Made by a program: the position numbers and the translations under genes
Part shown: piece after piece, positions 1 to 9,000 of the stretch
Numbering within the stretch: position 1 is the stretch's first letter
Layout of the letters: every line of letters starts with the position of its first letter
Source: Arthrobacter pityocampae
GTDB lineage: Bacteria; Actinomycetota; Actinomycetes; Actinomycetales; Micrococcaceae
Length of the DNA: 64,000 nucleotides
Assembly: GCF_002927275.1 (NCBI RefSeq)
Contig: NZ_PRKW01000002.1
Coordinates: 434,001 to 498,000 of the forward strand
Direction of reading: 5' to 3'
Notes under the pieces: generated by a model
Told to the model about the DNA's origin: nothing
What the model saw: the letters and a program-made list of their open reading frames with translations, nothing else
Database searches by the model: none

Positions 1-309
1 GACTTCATCGCGGCGACCGACCGTCACGACCCCGACGCACTGTTCGCGGTCTTCGCCCCGAATGCGACCGTCAGCGACGACGGCACCACGTATGCCGGGG
101 CAGCCGAGATCCAACGGTGGATCCATGATCATCAGATCGCGCCGAGGATCACCCTCGACCCGATCGCCTACAGCCAAAGCGGTGACGGCGCCGCGACGCT
201 CATTGCTGCTGCCGACGGTGACTTTCCCGGCGGGCCATTACCGTTCGCTTTCGACTTCACGGTCGACGGCGGCCGGGTCGCCGCGCTGAGCATCAGCATT
301 GCGATCTGA
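1..309 (+). CDS. SnoaL/NTF2-like protein, C-terminal part
   Basis: The reading frame is open from the first base and ends in TGA at 307-309, so the start lies before the window. The 102 visible residues begin DFIAATDRHDPDALFAVFAP and contain a turn like GAAEIQRWIHDHQ. That pattern, an N-terminal helix followed by a small curved beta sheet, is typical of the SnoaL-like/NTF2 superfamily, small cone-shaped proteins that bind or isomerise polar aromatic or steroid-like molecules. No catalytic residues can be assigned. It faces an SDR oxidoreductase, a common pairing in accessory metabolic loci, but no substrate can be inferred. Confidence 0.75.
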   Translation, partial: DFIAATDRHDPDALFAVFAPNATVSDDGTTYAGAAEIQRWIHDHQIAPRITLDPIAYSQSGDGAATLIAAADGDFPGGPLPFAFDFTVDGGRVAALSISIAI

Positions 310-630
310 CCTGACCTTCCGGGAAGCTCCGACCCCACGGGTCACGCGAGGAGGAACCGCCCGTGGGAGGGTCATGGTGCGACCGCCCAGGAAGTCACTT
401 ACGCCGATCCTGAGGCGCCTCGAACACAACGGCGTCCTCGTTTGCGCCGTCGTCAGCACTCGTCCCGGTGCGCTGGTCCACGAAGCCCGGCAGCAGCGTT
501 TCGACGACGCACCCGACACCTCACCAGGTGGAAGACCGATTCAGGGGTCACCGCCGCCGGTAGAACGAGAATGTCCCATCTCCGGCTTCCTGCCGCGCGG
601 TTGGCAACGGGCCGGTACTGACGGGTGCAC
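310..630. other. Non-coding stretch with a probable gene remnant
   Basis: No intact gene is visible here. On the minus strand, 395-520 is an open frame of 41 codons that follows an in-frame stop at 521-523 and contains a protein-like run, ETLLPGFVDQRTGTSADDG, ending EAPQDRRK. It has no usable start. I read it as the degraded C-terminal end of a lost minus-strand gene; it is too short to assign to a family. Confidence 0.3.
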
Positions 631-1587
631 TCAGGGTGTCGGGCCGGGTGTGTGCAGGAGGTCGTGGGAGACGTCCCAGAGCCGTCGCGCGTTGGCCGGA
701 TCGATGGCGTACGGCAGGACTCCGTGGAGACCGTCGATGATGGCGGGGACCACCTCCGCTTCCCTGCAGTCCTCCAGGTACCGTCCCCCGATGGCCTTGA
801 GCGAGGGAGAGGTTGCGGCGAAAACCGACGTCGCGGCGCCCTGTTCGGGTGTCTTGGTGAAAAGACCCGCGGCCGCGACGTGCTTCCTGGTCGCAGCAAG
901 GACATCCGGGGTCCAGTGGCGCTGCAGGTTGGTCCAGATCCCGCCGGGCATGACCGCGTTCGCGGTGATCCCGTCTCCGGCCCACCGCCGGGTCGCCTCG
1001 ACGGCGAAGAGCGCATTCGCCGTCTTCGACTGCCCGTAGGCCTGTCCGGCGTCGTAGGGCCTCCGGTCGAAGAACAGGTCCTCGTAGACGATGTCGGACG
1101 CACCGTGTCCGCTGGAGCTCACCGAGACGATCCGCGCCTCACCTGCCGCTGCCAGCGCGCCATGCAGTCCGTGGGCGAGGGCGAAGTGCCCGAGGTGGTT
1201 GGTGGCGAACTGCAACTCCCACCCCCGGGGTGTCCGCAGTTCAGGGGTCATCATGACGCCCGCGTTGTTGATCAGCAGGTGCAGGATCCCGGTCCACGTG
1301 TCCACGAAGCGATCGACCGAGTCGATGTCCGCGAGATCGAGGGACGCGACGCGGACGCTCGCCCCGGGACGGGCGCCGGTGATCTCCTGTGCCACACGAC
1401 GCCCGGCGTCGACGTCGCGGACCGCGAGGGTCACGTCCGCGCCGGCATAGGCGAGGGCCCGGGCGGTTTCGACCCCGATGCCTGACGCGCCTCCGGTGAC
1501 GATCGCGGTGCGGCCGGACAGGTCGATGCCCTCGACGACGTCCCGGGCGGTGCTCGTTGCGGCGAATGATGCGTCGATGCGTGTCAT
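631..1587 (-). CDS. Short-chain dehydrogenase/reductase (SDR)
   Basis: A 318-residue NAD(P)-dependent oxidoreductase of the SDR superfamily, with substrate unknown. The Rossmann glycine motif TGGASGIG is at residues 31-38, followed by NNAGV, the catalytic serine region (VSVSSSGHG) and the active-site YxxxK as YGQSK. Length and the segment after YxxxK resemble the retinol-dehydrogenase/WW-oxidoreductase-like SDR group found widely in actinobacteria. I chose the ATG at 1587 because the upstream 18 in-frame codons do not look like SDR sequence. Just upstream lies a second, decayed SDR gene and a divergent XRE regulator, which suggests this is a remodelled SDR locus under that regulator. Confidence 0.85.
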   Translation of the reverse strand: MTRIDASFAATSTARDVVEGIDLSGRTAIVTGGASGIGVETARALAYAGADVTLAVRDVDAGRRVAQEITGARPGASVRVASLDLADIDSVDRFVDTWTGILHLLINNAGVMMTPELRTPRGWELQFATNHLGHFALAHGLHGALAAAGEARIVSVSSSGHGASDIVYEDLFFDRRPYDAGQAYGQSKTANALFAVEATRRWAGDGITANAVMPGGIWTNLQRHWTPDVLAATRKHVAAAGLFTKTPEQGAATSVFAATSPSLKAIGGRYLEDCREAEVVPAIIDGLHGVLPYAIDPANARRLWDVSHDLLHTPGPTP

Positions 1588-1637
1588 GGAAGATGTCCCG
1601 TCGTGGTGTTCATGGTCGTCCCTTGAGTGTGCTGCCC

Positions 1638-1844
1638 TCATGCCGCGAGCATCGCATCGGGCTCCTCGTCGGTCAGCTCCGCGGTCGTCGTCGAGGGATA
1701 GATCCCCGCGTTGCTGACGAGATTGTCGATGCGCCCTCCGAGCGTCTCGGTGGCCTCTGCGGCTGCTCGTGGACCCGGTGACGAGTGCTGTCCTGCCCCC
1801 AGGTGCCGGGGGCTGACGGTCGGGCTGATCGGTGTCGATGTCAT
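1638..1844 (-). pseudogene. SDR oxidoreductase remnant
   Basis: A 68-codon minus-strand frame carries a clear internal SDR segment: GRIDNLVSNAGIYPSTTTAELTDEE, the NAG motif region normally near residue 90 of a 250-residue enzyme. The Rossmann glycine motif that should precede it is missing, and the frame stops shortly afterwards with no YxxxK. Both ends are therefore lost. It sits between the intact SDR gene and the divergent MmyB-type regulator, the position where such regulators usually have their SDR partner. I infer that it is the original target gene, deleted internally. Confidence 0.6.
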
Positions 1845-1944
1845 GCCTCTGTTCTAGATCCGACCGGACATGGGAGCCAGATCACGCTGAACCGGGGCAT
1901 GACAGGACCACGCACGGCGGGGCGGGACGTCCTACAGTGAGCGG

Positions 1945-2787
1945 ATGACCGCTGATCGGACACAGCTCGGGGCGTTCCTGCGCGCCCGCCGCGACAGCCT
2001 GACCCCGGACGAGGCCGGCATGCGGGCCTTCCCCGGACCGCGGCGCGTCCCGGGACTGCGCAAGGAGGAGCTGGCGGTACTGGCCGGGGTGAGCGCCGAT
2101 TACTACAGCCGGCTGGAGCAGGGGCGGCAGGTGAATGTCTCCCGCAGCGTGCTCGACGCCGTGGCCGGAGCGCTGCGCCTGAACGAGGTGGAGCGACAGC
2201 ACCTGCACACCCTGGCCAGCCCCTCGCGTCGGCGCAGTTCCCCGGCTCCGGTCGAGCAGCACGCGGATCGGGGACTGCTGCGCATGCTGACCGTCGTCGA
2301 TCACGTGCCGGCTCTTGTTCTCGGCCTGCGGGGAGAAGTGCTGGCGACCAATGCGCTCCTCACCGCGGTCCTCGGCGCCGTGGGACCGGCGTCGTCGCTG
2401 CTGCGCTACCTGTTCTTCGACCCCCTCGCCCGGGAACGTATCGTGAACTGGGAGCATTTCGCCGCGTCCTTCGTCGCCGCCCTCCGCGGTGAGCTCGGCC
2501 GCCATCCCGACGACCGCCGGCTGATCGCGCTGATCGACGAGCTCCGATCGCGGGACCCCGATGCAGCACGATGGTGGGAGGACCACCGGGTGCAGGACTA
2601 TGCCTCCGCCGCCAAGCAGATCCTCCACCCGGTGGTCGGGGCCCTGTCCTTCGATATCGAGACCCTGGCATCGACGCGCGGCACCGATCAGGTCCTCATC
2701 GTCTACACGACCGACCCCGACTCGGAGACCGCCCGGAAACTGCCCTTCCTCGCCAGCTGGAGCACGGCACGCACGACCTCCACGTGA
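1945..2787 (+). CDS. XRE-family regulator with MmyB-like ligand domain
   Basis: A 280-residue DNA-binding regulator. Residues 5-75 form an XRE-type helix-turn-helix that includes the group's signature VPGLRKEELAVLAGVSADYY followed by SRLEQG. Residues about 105-270 match the MmyB-like ligand-binding domain (conserved NALLTAVLG, LRYLFFDP, WWEDHRV and HPVVGALSFD patterns), thought to bind fatty-acid-like molecules. In actinobacteria such genes are usually divergent from an SDR gene that they control. Here the divergent neighbour is an SDR remnant and then an intact SDR gene; the 100-bp gap at 1845-1944 would hold the operator, though I see no obvious dyad. Confidence 0.9.
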   Translation: MTADRTQLGAFLRARRDSLTPDEAGMRAFPGPRRVPGLRKEELAVLAGVSADYYSRLEQGRQVNVSRSVLDAVAGALRLNEVERQHLHTLASPSRRRSSPAPVEQHADRGLLRMLTVVDHVPALVLGLRGEVLATNALLTAVLGAVGPASSLLRYLFFDPLARERIVNWEHFAASFVAALRGELGRHPDDRRLIALIDELRSRDPDAARWWEDHRVQDYASAAKQILHPVVGALSFDIETLASTRGTDQVLIVYTTDPDSETARKLPFLASWSTARTTST

Positions 2788-3233
2788 CTCAGGACAGCCA
2801 CGCCGGCCGAGGGCCGGATCAACTGGACCTGCGTGCAGAGCCCCCTCCGGTGTGTCCGCTGCCGTGCCGCAATGATCCGCGTGTGCTGAGGAGTGTGGCG
2901 TGTGGAGCCACAGGGGCAGCAGTCAGGTCGGCTTCGCCTCCGGTTCACGGGTCCAGCTGTTTCCACTGTCCTTCCGAGGTGATCCTCACGGCGCCGTCGA
3001 TGACGGAGATCGCCGTCTGGTCGTCGATCGCGTAGGCGGGCCCCCGCGATCTCCGTCTCCGAGGGACGCGCCCTCTCGAGGGTGGTCCGTCGTCGTGGAT
3101 CGGCTGTCCGAGCACGCCGTCGGGCTCGTCGCCGTCTCCCCGGACGGGCGGTTCTACGCCTCGGCGGGCTTACGGCAGCCCGCCGAGACCGGCCCGAGAG
3201 GGGCTTTTCGCGCGCCGCCGGGAGGGCCTCCCG
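2788..3233. other. Region without an intact gene; C-terminal relic at about 2949-3041
   Basis: No complete gene is visible in these 446 bases. On the minus strand, a short segment reads PAYAIDDQTAISVIDGAVRI and continues TSEGQWKQLDP before TGA. This looks like the genuine C-terminus of an actinobacterial protein, but its upstream frame turns into an arginine-rich run with no start, so the body of the gene is gone. A plus-strand run near 3096-3200 (SEHAVGLVAVSPDGRFYASAGL) also looks somewhat protein-like. Both are probably remnants. Confidence 0.3.
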
Positions 3234-3701
3234 TCAGGGCGTGACCGCCGCGCAGAACGAGGGAAGGGACGACGCCGCGGCGCCCGCCGGGCAGGGATCG
3301 AAGGTGAAGATGACCAGGGTCCCGAGCGCGATGATCGCCGCCGAGCAGGCGACCAGCACGACCTTGAGCCACAGGCGTGTCATGGCGGCGTCGGCGTAGT
3401 CGTCGATGATGATCCGGAGCCCGTTCGTCCCGTGCAGCATCGCCAGCCAGAGCATGACGAGGTCGAACCACTGCCAGAACGGGTTCGCCCACTTCCCGGC
3501 GACGAAGGCGAAGTCGATCTGGTTGATGCCGTCGCCCAGCATCAGGTTCACGAACAGGTGGACGAGGATCAGCACCAGGAGCAGCGCACCGGACCACCGC
3601 ATGAACAGCCAGGCGAGGAGCTCCCTGTTGCCGCCGGTCGTGACGCGCCTGCGCGGCGGACTGATCCGCTCCCGCGTGACGGGCCTCCGTGCCCGTGTCA
3701 T
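3234..3701 (-). CDS. sdhD: Succinate dehydrogenase membrane anchor subunit, orphan copy
   Basis: A 155-residue SdhD-like protein. A basic N-terminus is followed by three hydrophobic helices (about 28-50, 73-92 and 110-132). The family signature is LFMRWSGALLLVLILVHLFV, then INQIDFAFVAGKWANPFWQ, then LHGTNGLRIIIDDY. In complex II this subunit anchors the SdhAB catalytic part in the membrane and helps bind haem b and menaquinone; the His in LHGTNG is in the haem-ligand region. Its ATG overlaps the terC stop by 4 bp, so it is translated from the terC mRNA. It is odd that sdhC, sdhA and sdhB are absent nearby; a complete sdhCDAB operon is expected elsewhere, which would make this a second copy. 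Confidence 0.85.
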   Translation of the reverse strand: MTRARRPVTRERISPPRRRVTTGGNRELLAWLFMRWSGALLLVLILVHLFVNLMLGDGINQIDFAFVAGKWANPFWQWFDLVMLWLAMLHGTNGLRIIIDDYADAAMTRLWLKVVLVACSAAIIALGTLVIFTFDPCPAGAAASSLPSFCAAVTP

Positions 3702-4735
3702 GACCGGCGGTCCTGCGCGGTCGTAGCGCGGCGGCGGCCCCAGACGGGCTGGAGGTCGGCCATCTCCTCCTCGGTGGCCGTGCGGAAGGGGGCGACGGCG
3801 GGCGCGGGGGGCGCGTGCCGCTCCTGGCCGCGGGTCTTCACGAGGCTCGCGACGACGGCGACGGTGAGGATCGTGGTGATCACCAAGAGCGAGATGGGCG
3901 TGGGGATGTAGTAGAGATCGATCTTCAGGGCCATCTTGATGCCGACCCAGACCAGGACGAGGGCGAGCCCTACCTTCAGGTACACGAAGCGGTGGATGAG
4001 GTCGGCCAGGAGGAAGTACATGGCGCGCAGGCCCAGGATCGCGAACGCGTTGGCGGTGAAGACGAGGAACACCTCGTCGGTGACGGCGAAGATCGCGGGG
4101 ATGGAGTCGACGGCGAAGACGATGTCCGTGACCTCCACCAGCACGAGGACGGCCAGCAGGGGCGTGGCGAGCAGGATCCCGTTCTTCCGGATAAGGAACC
4201 GCTGGCCGTGGAAGGCATCGGTCATGGGCACGTACCGGCGGAAGAGCTTCAGGGCACGGGACTTCTCGGGGTCGATGTGCTCGTTGCGCTGGAAGAGCAT
4301 CCGGATGCCGGTGAAGAGCAGGAATGCCGCGAAGACGTAGAGGATCCAGGAGAAGTTCTGGATCAACACCGCGCCCCCGGCGATGAAGATCCCGCGGAAG
4401 ACCAGGGCGCCGAGAACCCCGAAGAACAGGACGCGGTGCTGGTACTCACGGGGGACCGCGAAGAACGTGAAGATGATGGCCCAGACGAAGACGTTGTCCA
4501 CGGCGAGGGATTTCTCGATCAGATAGCCGGCGAAGTACTGCTGCCCGAACTCGGCTCCCCAGACACGCCACACGATGATGCCGAACACCACCCCGAAGAA
4601 CACCCAGATACCGGACCACACGGCCGCCTCGCGGACGCTGATGACGTGGGCGTGCCGGTGGGCGACGAGGTCGACGACGAGCATGAGGAGGATGAAGCCG
4701 ATGACGGCCAGCCAGATCCACAGGGGTACGTTCAC
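3698..4735 (-). CDS. TerC/Alx-family membrane protein, probable manganese exporter
   Basis: A 345-residue polytopic protein with about nine hydrophobic segments. Diagnostic TerC motifs are present: EKSLAVDNVFVWAIIF and VEVTDIVFAVDSIPAIFAVT, whose acidic residues lie within membrane helices. The family was named for tellurite resistance, but characterised members such as E. coli Alx and other TerC-type proteins act in Mn2+ export or metalation of exported proteins. The tail after residue 300 is basic and variable. Translation starts at GTG 4735 behind a GGAAGG ribosome site. The leader matches the yybP-ykoY Mn2+ riboswitch, which supports manganese-responsive expression, and the gene is coupled to sdhD downstream. 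Confidence 0.9.
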   Translation of the reverse strand: MNVPLWIWLAVIGFILLMLVVDLVAHRHAHVISVREAAVWSGIWVFFGVVFGIIVWRVWGAEFGQQYFAGYLIEKSLAVDNVFVWAIIFTFFAVPREYQHRVLFFGVLGALVFRGIFIAGGAVLIQNFSWILYVFAAFLLFTGIRMLFQRNEHIDPEKSRALKLFRRYVPMTDAFHGQRFLIRKNGILLATPLLAVLVLVEVTDIVFAVDSIPAIFAVTDEVFLVFTANAFAILGLRAMYFLLADLIHRFVYLKVGLALVLVWVGIKMALKIDLYYIPTPISLLVITTILTVAVVASLVKTRGQERHAPPAPAVAPFRTATEEEMADLQPVWGRRRATTAQDRRS

Positions 4736-4764
4736 GAAGTGCTGCCTTCCAGTCAGTGGTTACC

Positions 4765-4875
4765 AACTGGAGGTCTCTCCCGGCCACCGGGGTGGCCCTG
4801 TCCGCCGGAGGGTGCTGGGACCCTCGTAGTGACGACGAGCAGGATGTGGGGATACTCCCCTCCGTGCCTACGAGT
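4765..4875 (-). promoter_or_regulatory. Putative yybP-ykoY (Mn2+) riboswitch in the terC leader
   Basis: Read on the minus strand, the terC leader contains AGGGGAGTATCCCC (about 4868-4855), then a TCGTCGTCA segment and two GC hairpin arms, and finishes GGCCGGGAGAGACCTCC at 4784-4768. GGGGAGTA near the 5' side and GAGACC at the 3' side are the conserved loops of the yybP-ykoY motif, a Mn2+-sensing riboswitch that commonly precedes terC/alx-type genes. The flanking GGAGG and CCTCC can pair as the basal stem. The end lies about 30 nt before the GTG, close enough to control access to the ribosome site. A covariance-model search was not possible here. Confidence 0.72.
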
Positions 4876-4907
4876 GAATCACAGTTCCCCCGGGGAGCGG
4901 AAGGGGA

Positions 4908-5957
4908 TCAGGCGGAGTTCACGCTCAGCGGCAGGTCGAACACGATCGATCGCTGGGTGGGGACGTAGCCCATGCGCTCGTACAGACCGAGCGCCCCGGA
5001 GGGGTTCTCGGTGTCGACGCCCAGCCCGGCGTTCTGCATGCCTGCTGCGCGGTAGCGCCGCATCGCCTCGGCGAGCAGTGCCGGGGCGAGTCCGCGACCC
5101 CGCCAGGCACGCCGGACACCCAGCAGGTCCGTGTAGCCCTCCGTGCGGCCGAGGAGCCGCTCGGAATCGGGGTCGTAGCTGGACAGCTGGTAGGCCGCCA
5201 CCTCGCCCGTCGACGGGTCGAGGAGAGCGACGCTCCAGTCCGCCCGGAACTCCGGGTGGCTGACGGTGAACTGCCATGATTCCTGGTCGCGGGGCTCACT
5301 CCCCCAGTGGTCCTGGAAGGCGTCGTTGTGGGCGAGGCGGACCAGTTCGGACAGGCCCCGGCCCGCACCCTCCGCGAAGGTGACGAGCTCCAGCCCGTCC
5401 GGGACCGGGAGCTCGGGGATCGGCTGGTCCAGTGGCCGCGTCATCTCGGTGAAGTAGCGCACGATCCTGCTGCCGCTCGCGGTGAGCAGCGCGAGGTGCG
5501 AGGGGTTGCGTTCCTCGACGTAGTTCCGGAAGATCCCTTCCGCCTGGCCGGTCTCCCGCAGGCGCATCTCCGCGCGCCACGCCTGCCAGGTCAGGACGGC
5601 CCGGCCGATCCCGCGGCCGCGCCACGCGGGGTCGATACCGCCCGCGCCGTGGATCAGCGACGAGCCGGGATTCCGGGACAGGCGCCCGAAGGCCCGCGGA
5701 TCGCCGTCGGCGTCGAAGCCGGCGATCGTGTCCCTGCGGGGATCGTTCTTCGAGGCACGCAGCGCCTCCTCGAGGTCGGCGCGCTGTTCCACCCAGTCCG
5801 GCTGGTCCTGGTCCGCGATGCGCTGGATGAGCGCATGCCAGCGGGGGATGTCGGCGTACGTCAGCGGTCGCCACAGCAGTCCGTCGGGCAGCGGCGGAGC
5901 GGCCGGCGCCTGGCCGGCCGCGGCGGCATCGGGTCCGGAGGTGGAGGGGGTGGTCAT
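4908..5957 (-). CDS. Tandem GNAT-domain acetyltransferase
   Basis: A 349-residue protein made of two GNAT (Gcn5-related N-acetyltransferase) folds. The first covers about residues 28-185 with the acetyl-CoA loop RGRGIGRAVL; the second covers about 195-345 with RGRGLAPALLAEAMRRY and the terminal NPSGALGLYERMGY motif. The double-domain layout is that of mycothiol-synthase-like GNATs, but the sequence does not look like MshD itself and the acceptor is unknown. An alanine- and proline-rich leader of about 25 residues precedes the fold. It lies between cydDC and the terC leader on the same strand with no strong terminator visible, so it may be read from the cyd operon. Confidence 0.85.
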   Translation of the reverse strand: MTTPSTSGPDAAAAGQAPAAPPLPDGLLWRPLTYADIPRWHALIQRIADQDQPDWVEQRADLEEALRASKNDPRRDTIAGFDADGDPRAFGRLSRNPGSSLIHGAGGIDPAWRGRGIGRAVLTWQAWRAEMRLRETGQAEGIFRNYVEERNPSHLALLTASGSRIVRYFTEMTRPLDQPIPELPVPDGLELVTFAEGAGRGLSELVRLAHNDAFQDHWGSEPRDQESWQFTVSHPEFRADWSVALLDPSTGEVAAYQLSSYDPDSERLLGRTEGYTDLLGVRRAWRGRGLAPALLAEAMRRYRAAGMQNAGLGVDTENPSGALGLYERMGYVPTQRSIVFDLPLSVNSA

Positions 5958-6084
5958 GGCCCCAGCCTATGCGAGGACCACCCCGCCCTGCCCGAGGCGC
6001 GGGCCAGGTGGACCTGTGCGTGGCGTACCCGGCGGTCCGGCATCCCGATACCCCGGTTCCGAGGCGCCGGATCCGAGGCGCCGG

Positions 6085-9000
6085 TCAGCTGCTCACCACG
6101 GACTCCACGGGTGTCCGCTCGTGGTCGCCCGGAGGAGCCAGCGCCACGACGTCGTCGCACAGGGCGGCCTCTGCGGGGTCATGCGTCACGAGGAGGACGG
6201 CGGTGTTCGGGAGGCCGCGCCGCAGGTCCGCGAGAAGGGACCGCGCGCCGTCGGCGTCGAGGTGAGCGGTGGGTTCGTCGAGGAGGACGACGCCGGACCG
6301 CGTGAGCAGGGCGCGCGCCACGGCGAGCCGCTGCCGCTGGCCGCCCGAGAGCCTGGACCCTCCCGCTCCGGCGGGAGCGTCCAGCCCGCCGTCGAGCCCC
6401 TCCACCAGTCCGGTCAGTCCCACGGCGTCGAGGACGGCCTCCAGTTCGGCGTCCGTGGCCTGGTCAGCGGGCGGCCGGGCGAGCTGCAGGTTGGAGCGCA
6501 GGCTCGAGTTGAACAGGTGGCTCTCCTGCGGACACCAGGCGAGCCGCGGCGTGCCGCCGTCGTCGCGAGTCTGCCCGTCCACCAGGAGCGTCCCCCGCTC
6601 GAGGGGGAGGAAGCCGAGAAGGGCGCCGATCACGGTGGACTTGCCGCTGCCCGAGGGGCCCGTGAGCCCGGTCCAGCGCCCCGGAACGAGGTCGAGGGTC
6701 AGGCCGTCGACCACGGGGCGCCCGAGTTCGTAGCCGATGCTCGCGCCGCGGAGGGAGACGGAGCGCGCTGCGGACTGCGTGGCGGATTGCGTGGTGGTCC
6801 CGCTGTCCGTGTGCTGCAGGTCCGCCTCCCAGCCGGCAGGGCTGAGGTGCGGGACGATCCGGCGCGTCACGGCCGCCAACGGACCCCAGTGCTGCACGGC
6901 GGACGTGCCGGCCACGAACGGCTCGATCAGGGCGAGTTGCATGAGCACGAGGACGGCCGTGAGATCGGCCGGGAGGCCCTCCGCGCCGACGAGGATGCCA
7001 AGCGAGGCGGTGCAGCACGCAACGACGATCACGGCGGTCGACGCACCTGCCGCGGACGCCGAGCGCCGCGCGGCCGCCGCGACCGCCTCCCCCAGCTCAC
7101 GGGTGCCGGCGAGCGCGGACCGGTGGACCCCGTTCACCCGGAGGTCGGGGGCGGCGCGCAGCAGACCCGTGACGCGTTCGAGGCCCTGCGCTCGCAGCCG
7201 GACCGCGGCTGCCCCGACGGCCTGCTCGCGGAGGACGGCGACGGCGGGTGCGATGACGAGCGCCGCGACGACGGCGAGGGCCTGCCACCCGAGGGAGGCA
7301 GGGTGCAGCACGGCCGTCGTGACGAGCGCGGCGACACCCGTCAGCACCGAGGTGACGACGGGCAGCAGGGCGCGCGACGACAAGTCGCGCAGTTCGTCGA
7401 TGTCCCCGACCAGACGCTCGATGCCCCCGGATCCTCGGGCGATCGTGCGCCACGACCGTCCGGTGCCGAGCAGCCCGGTCCACAGCCGCAGCCGGGTGTC
7501 GTCCGCCCGGTGGAACACCGCGCGGTGCAGCCAGAGGCGTTCCTCGTAGCGCAGGACGGAGCGGCCGATACCAAAAAAGCGGACGCCGACGATCGCCGTG
7601 AGCAGGTAGAGGATGGGCGGCTGCTCGGCGGCACGGACGATCAGCCAGCCGCTGAGCGCGGTCAGAGCGACGGCGAACGACGACGCGCCGAGGCCGAGTG
7701 CGGCGGCGGCGAGGAACCGCCGGTCCCAGGGCCGGACGAGCGCGAGCACGTCGCGGGCGGAACGGAGCCACGAGGCCTCGGGGCCACGGTGCCGGCTACC
7801 GGTCGCCTCGGCGGGGGTTCCGGAGGCGGTGGAACCCCCAGGACCGTTGAAACCCTCGGGGGTGGAGGAAGTCCCAGGGGCGGAGGAAGTCCCGGAGGGT
7901 GCGGGAGGGTTCGGAGTCCTGGCGGCGTCGGGTGTCCCCGGCACCGTGCTGACCGGCGTGCTGCGCCGGGCTGCCGCGTCGCGGTCCGCGAGGGCGGAAC
8001 CGACCGTAGCCGGTGGCCGTCCCGCCGGGAGGCTGATCGGTCGGACCGCGGCGGCGGAACCGACCGTAGCCGGCGGCCGTCCCGCCGGGAGGCTGATCGG
8101 TCGGACCGCGTCGGCGGACGCCGTGGCGTCCTCCCCCGGGGACTGCCCGTCCAGATGCACCTCGGCCGTGGCGAGGCGGGCCGTCTCGTCGTCGTGGGCG
8201 ATCAGGAGGACGGTCAGGCCCGGCCGTCGTGCCCTGACGGCGGCTCGGATGGCGCGGGAGACGTCGTCGTCCACGTGGGCGGTCGGCTCGTCCAGGAGCA
8301 GGAGGGTGACCGACGGGTCCTGGGCGCGGAGCAGGGCCCGGGCGACGGCGACGCGCCGGAGTTCGCCCGGGCTCAGTTCCGCGCCGCGGCGGTCGGCGAG
8401 TCCTGCGGCGCCGACCGCGGCGAGCTGGCCTGTGAGGGCCGGTGAGTCCGCAGGGAGCCCGGCGTAGAGCGCGAGTTCGGCGCGGACGGTGTCGAGGAGC
8501 AGTTCGGGGTGCTGCGGGACCCAGGCGACGGCGTCGCCCCCGAGCCCTTCGACGCGGCCCTCGAGGCGGAGGCCGGGAGGAACGGCCGCTCCCCCGGCCA
8601 GGGCACGCATCAGGGTGGACTTCCCGGAGCCGCTGGGGCCCCGGAGCGCGGTGATGCTCCCCGGTTCGAGGACGAGCCGGACGCCGGCGAAGACCGGCGC
8701 GAGGGCGCCGTCGTACCGGGCGGTGAGGTGCTCGACCCGCACGCCGCCCCGCCCGCCCGGCTCGGCCTGCGGGACGCGTTCGGGGAGGTGCTCCGGCGGG
8801 GCCGCGGGGGCGTCGATGATGGCGCGGACGCGGGCGCCGGACTCCTCCCCGTCCTCGCTGGCGTGGTGGGCCGCTCCTACATCGCGCAGGGGCCCGTAGC
8901 ATTCGGGCGCGAGGATGAGGGCGATCAGCGCGGTCTCGAGTCCCAGGTCCCCGTGGATCAGGCGCACGCCGGCGAAGACCGCGACGACCGCGACCGAGAT

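Noticed and set aside
7993-8112. Could the 60-bp repeats be a CRISPR remnant?
   Set aside because: There are only two copies with no spacers, they keep a reading frame inside a gene, and no cas gene is near.
5728-8445. A 905-codon open frame on the plus strand opposite cydDC
   Set aside because: It is antisense to the clear CydDC coding frame, is extremely rich in Arg, Gly and Pro, and shows no domain. In DNA of this GC content stop codons are rare, so long shadow frames are expected.
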